NCBI GenBank assembly: GCA_013697735.1 | Contig: JACCWH010000040.1 | Span: 1 to 33,514 of the forward strand | From: Trueperaceae bacterium | GTDB lineage: Bacteria > Deinococcota > Deinococci > Deinococcales > Trueperaceae | DNA: 33,514 nt | Direction of reading: 5' to 3' | Shown here: positions 32,522 to 33,514 of the stretch, piece after piece | How positions within the stretch are numbered: position 1 is the stretch's first letter | Layout: each line of letters starts with the position of its first letter | Notes under the pieces: model-generated | What the model saw: only the letters and a program-made list of their open reading frames with translations | Told to the model about the DNA's origin: nothing | Databases searched by the model: none | Program-made: the position numbers and the translations under genes

Positions 32522-33514
32522 TCAGTCGAGCAGATCGACGACGGCGTCGTCGCCGGCGATCTCGGCGACCGCTTGCGCGTAGGCGTCCATCGCCTGCATG
32601 GGGGTCATCTCGCCGGAGATGACGCGCTCGGTCATCAGCTGCGCCTGGAACGAGATCTCGGGGTAGACGGCGAGGTTCGGCCGTGAGGTGGTGAGCGGTC
32701 CGAGCGCCTCGGCGGTCTCCGTGAGGAAGACGGCGCCGGGGACCGGGACGTCGTCGCGGACACGGATGCGAGGCTGGATCTCCTGCGCGGCCGCGAGCGC
32801 CTCCTGGCTGTTCATGAAGGCGAGGAGCTCCCAGGCGAGTTCGCCGTGGTCGGTGTTGGGATTGAGCACGAAGCCGGTTCCGCCCGAGATGGTGACGAAG
32901 TCCTGTCCGCGGAGACCCGCTCCGGGCTCTTGCGCGGGCATCATCGCCCACGTCATGACCTCGTCGCGGTTGGCGACCTCGAACTCCTGACCGGGGGCGG
33001 TCGGCCCACGGTAGAAGAAGTCGCCCTCGACGAGGAGCGCCGTGGTGCCGGTGCGGAAGTTGCCGAACGACTGGTTACGCCCGTCCTGCAGGAGCTGGAG
33101 GCGCGGGTCGCCGAGTTGCTCGTCGACGTAGACGGTGCGGTAGAACTCGAGCGTGTCGAGGATGCCTTGCGAGCGAACGATCCAGCGATCCTCGTCGTCG
33201 GTGAGGAAGTGTCCGGTGCCGAGCAGGAGCATGAAGTAGCCCTGCATGGTGGTCGCTTCGCCCATGGCGGTGCCGGCGTTGATCTGCAGCGGGAAGCTCG
33301 CGGGGTCGGCTTCCTTGAGGGTGCGAGCGGTGTCGAGCAGCTCCTCCCACGACGTCGGCTGCCAGTCCGCGGCGTTTTCGATGCCCGCCTCGGCGAGGAC
33401 GTCGTGCCGCACGAAGATCACGCGGTAGTCGGTGCCGAGTGCGACGCCGTAGCGTTCACCCTCGAACGAGGCGAGTCCCTGGAGACCTTCGGGGATGTGA
33501 CTCCAGCCCTCCCA
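32522..33514 (-). CDS. Extracellular solute-binding protein (partial, N-terminus outside window)
   Basis: The C-terminal 330 residues of a family 1 (MalE/UgpB-like) binding protein; the frame is open to the right edge with no start in view that fits the family. Typical features are GVALGTDYRVIFVRHDVLAE (domain crossover region), WEELLDTARTLKEADP, FPLQINAG, the GTTALLVEGDFFYRG strand-helix and NPNTDHGELAWELLAFM, with a final helix ending VVDLLD. It captures the substrate outside the cell and delivers it to the two permeases that follow. The ligand cannot be identified, because the missing part holds much of the pocket. First gene of the visible import operon. Confidence 0.92.
   Translation of the reverse strand, partial: WEGWSHIPEGLQGLASFEGERYGVALGTDYRVIFVRHDVLAEAGIENAADWQPTSWEELLDTARTLKEADPASFPLQINAGTAMGEATTMQGYFMLLLGTGHFLTDDEDRWIVRSQGILDTLEFYRTVYVDEQLGDPRLQLLQDGRNQSFGNFRTGTTALLVEGDFFYRGPTAPGQEFEVANRDEVMTWAMMPAQEPGAGLRGQDFVTISGGTGFVLNPNTDHGELAWELLAFMNSQEALAAAQEIQPRIRVRDDVPVPGAVFLTETAEALGPLTTSRPNLAVYPEISFQAQLMTERVISGEMTPMQAMDAYAQAVAEIAGDDAVVDLLD

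Noticed and set aside
1-33514. Mobile element, CRISPR, toxin-antitoxin, restriction or phage-defence system
   Set aside because: No transposase, integrase, regular spaced repeats, nuclease-methylase pair or toxin-antitoxin pair is recognisable. The truncated methyltransferase has no restriction partner.

Overview
The window is a G+C-rich, densely coded bacterial chromosome segment. I recognise no rRNA, tRNA, CRISPR array, transposase or phage gene, and no stretch over 300 bases lacks a gene; the longest gaps are about 250 bases (13299-13547) and 230 bases (3625-3855), where I see nothing beyond possible promoters. Several exported proteins have signal peptides ending in Ala-X-Ala-Gln or similar. 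Together with the gene mix (bacterial topoisomerase IB, Ku/LigD, a TmrAB-like ABC exporter, sugar-type ABC importers) this points to Deinococcota, perhaps Trueperaceae. That placement is inference; an actinobacterial origin is not excluded.

Layout. 1-4.8 kb: a monofunctional haem catalase (-) diverges from DNA topoisomerase IB (+). Next come a truncated SAM methyltransferase remnant, a small exported protein (-) and an NAD-dependent epimerase. 4.9-8.6 kb: two 1-base-overlapping ABC exporter half-transporters with complementary degenerate ATP sites. 8.6-12.4 kb: a lipoprotein (-) and a KDPG/KHG aldolase (+) share a strikingly symmetric divergent promoter. They are followed by a di-haem cytochrome c and a PQQ-type sugar dehydrogenase, overlapping by one base. 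12.4-14.8 kb: a short-chain dehydrogenase (-) and a GT4 glycosyltransferase (+).

14.9-19.4 kb: a non-homologous end-joining operon in which every junction overlaps: ligD (PE-LIG-POL), a 69-residue Cys-rich zinc-finger-like protein, ku1 and ku2 (with a SAP-like tail). 19.4-23.9 kb: an unrecognised 172-residue protein with a structured leader (-), an exported protein (+), a 6PGDH/DUF1932-type oxidoreductase (+), two DUF883-like membrane-anchored helical proteins (-) and an L-2-hydroxyglutarate oxidase-like flavoprotein (-). 23.9-28.0 kb: an MFS transporter (-), a second epimerase/reductase (+) and a secreted trypsin-like protease with two PPC-like domains (-).

28.1-33.5 kb: a leftward carbohydrate/glycerol-phosphate-type ABC import operon. 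In transcription order it has the binding protein (cut by the window edge), a strong intercistronic hairpin, two permeases, the ATPase, and a PHP-domain CehA/McbA-like metallohydrolase coupled by a 4-base overlap.

Working together: the PQQ dehydrogenase and cytochrome c probably form an extracytoplasmic sugar-oxidising electron path, with the aldolase possibly handling downstream keto-acids. The PHP hydrolase probably processes whatever the importer brings in. The catalase, NHEJ set and DUF883 proteins fit a stress-tolerant lifestyle. The most interesting points are the zinc-finger gene embedded in the NHEJ operon, the nested-dyad divergent promoter at 9069-9110 and the importer/PHP-hydrolase pairing.
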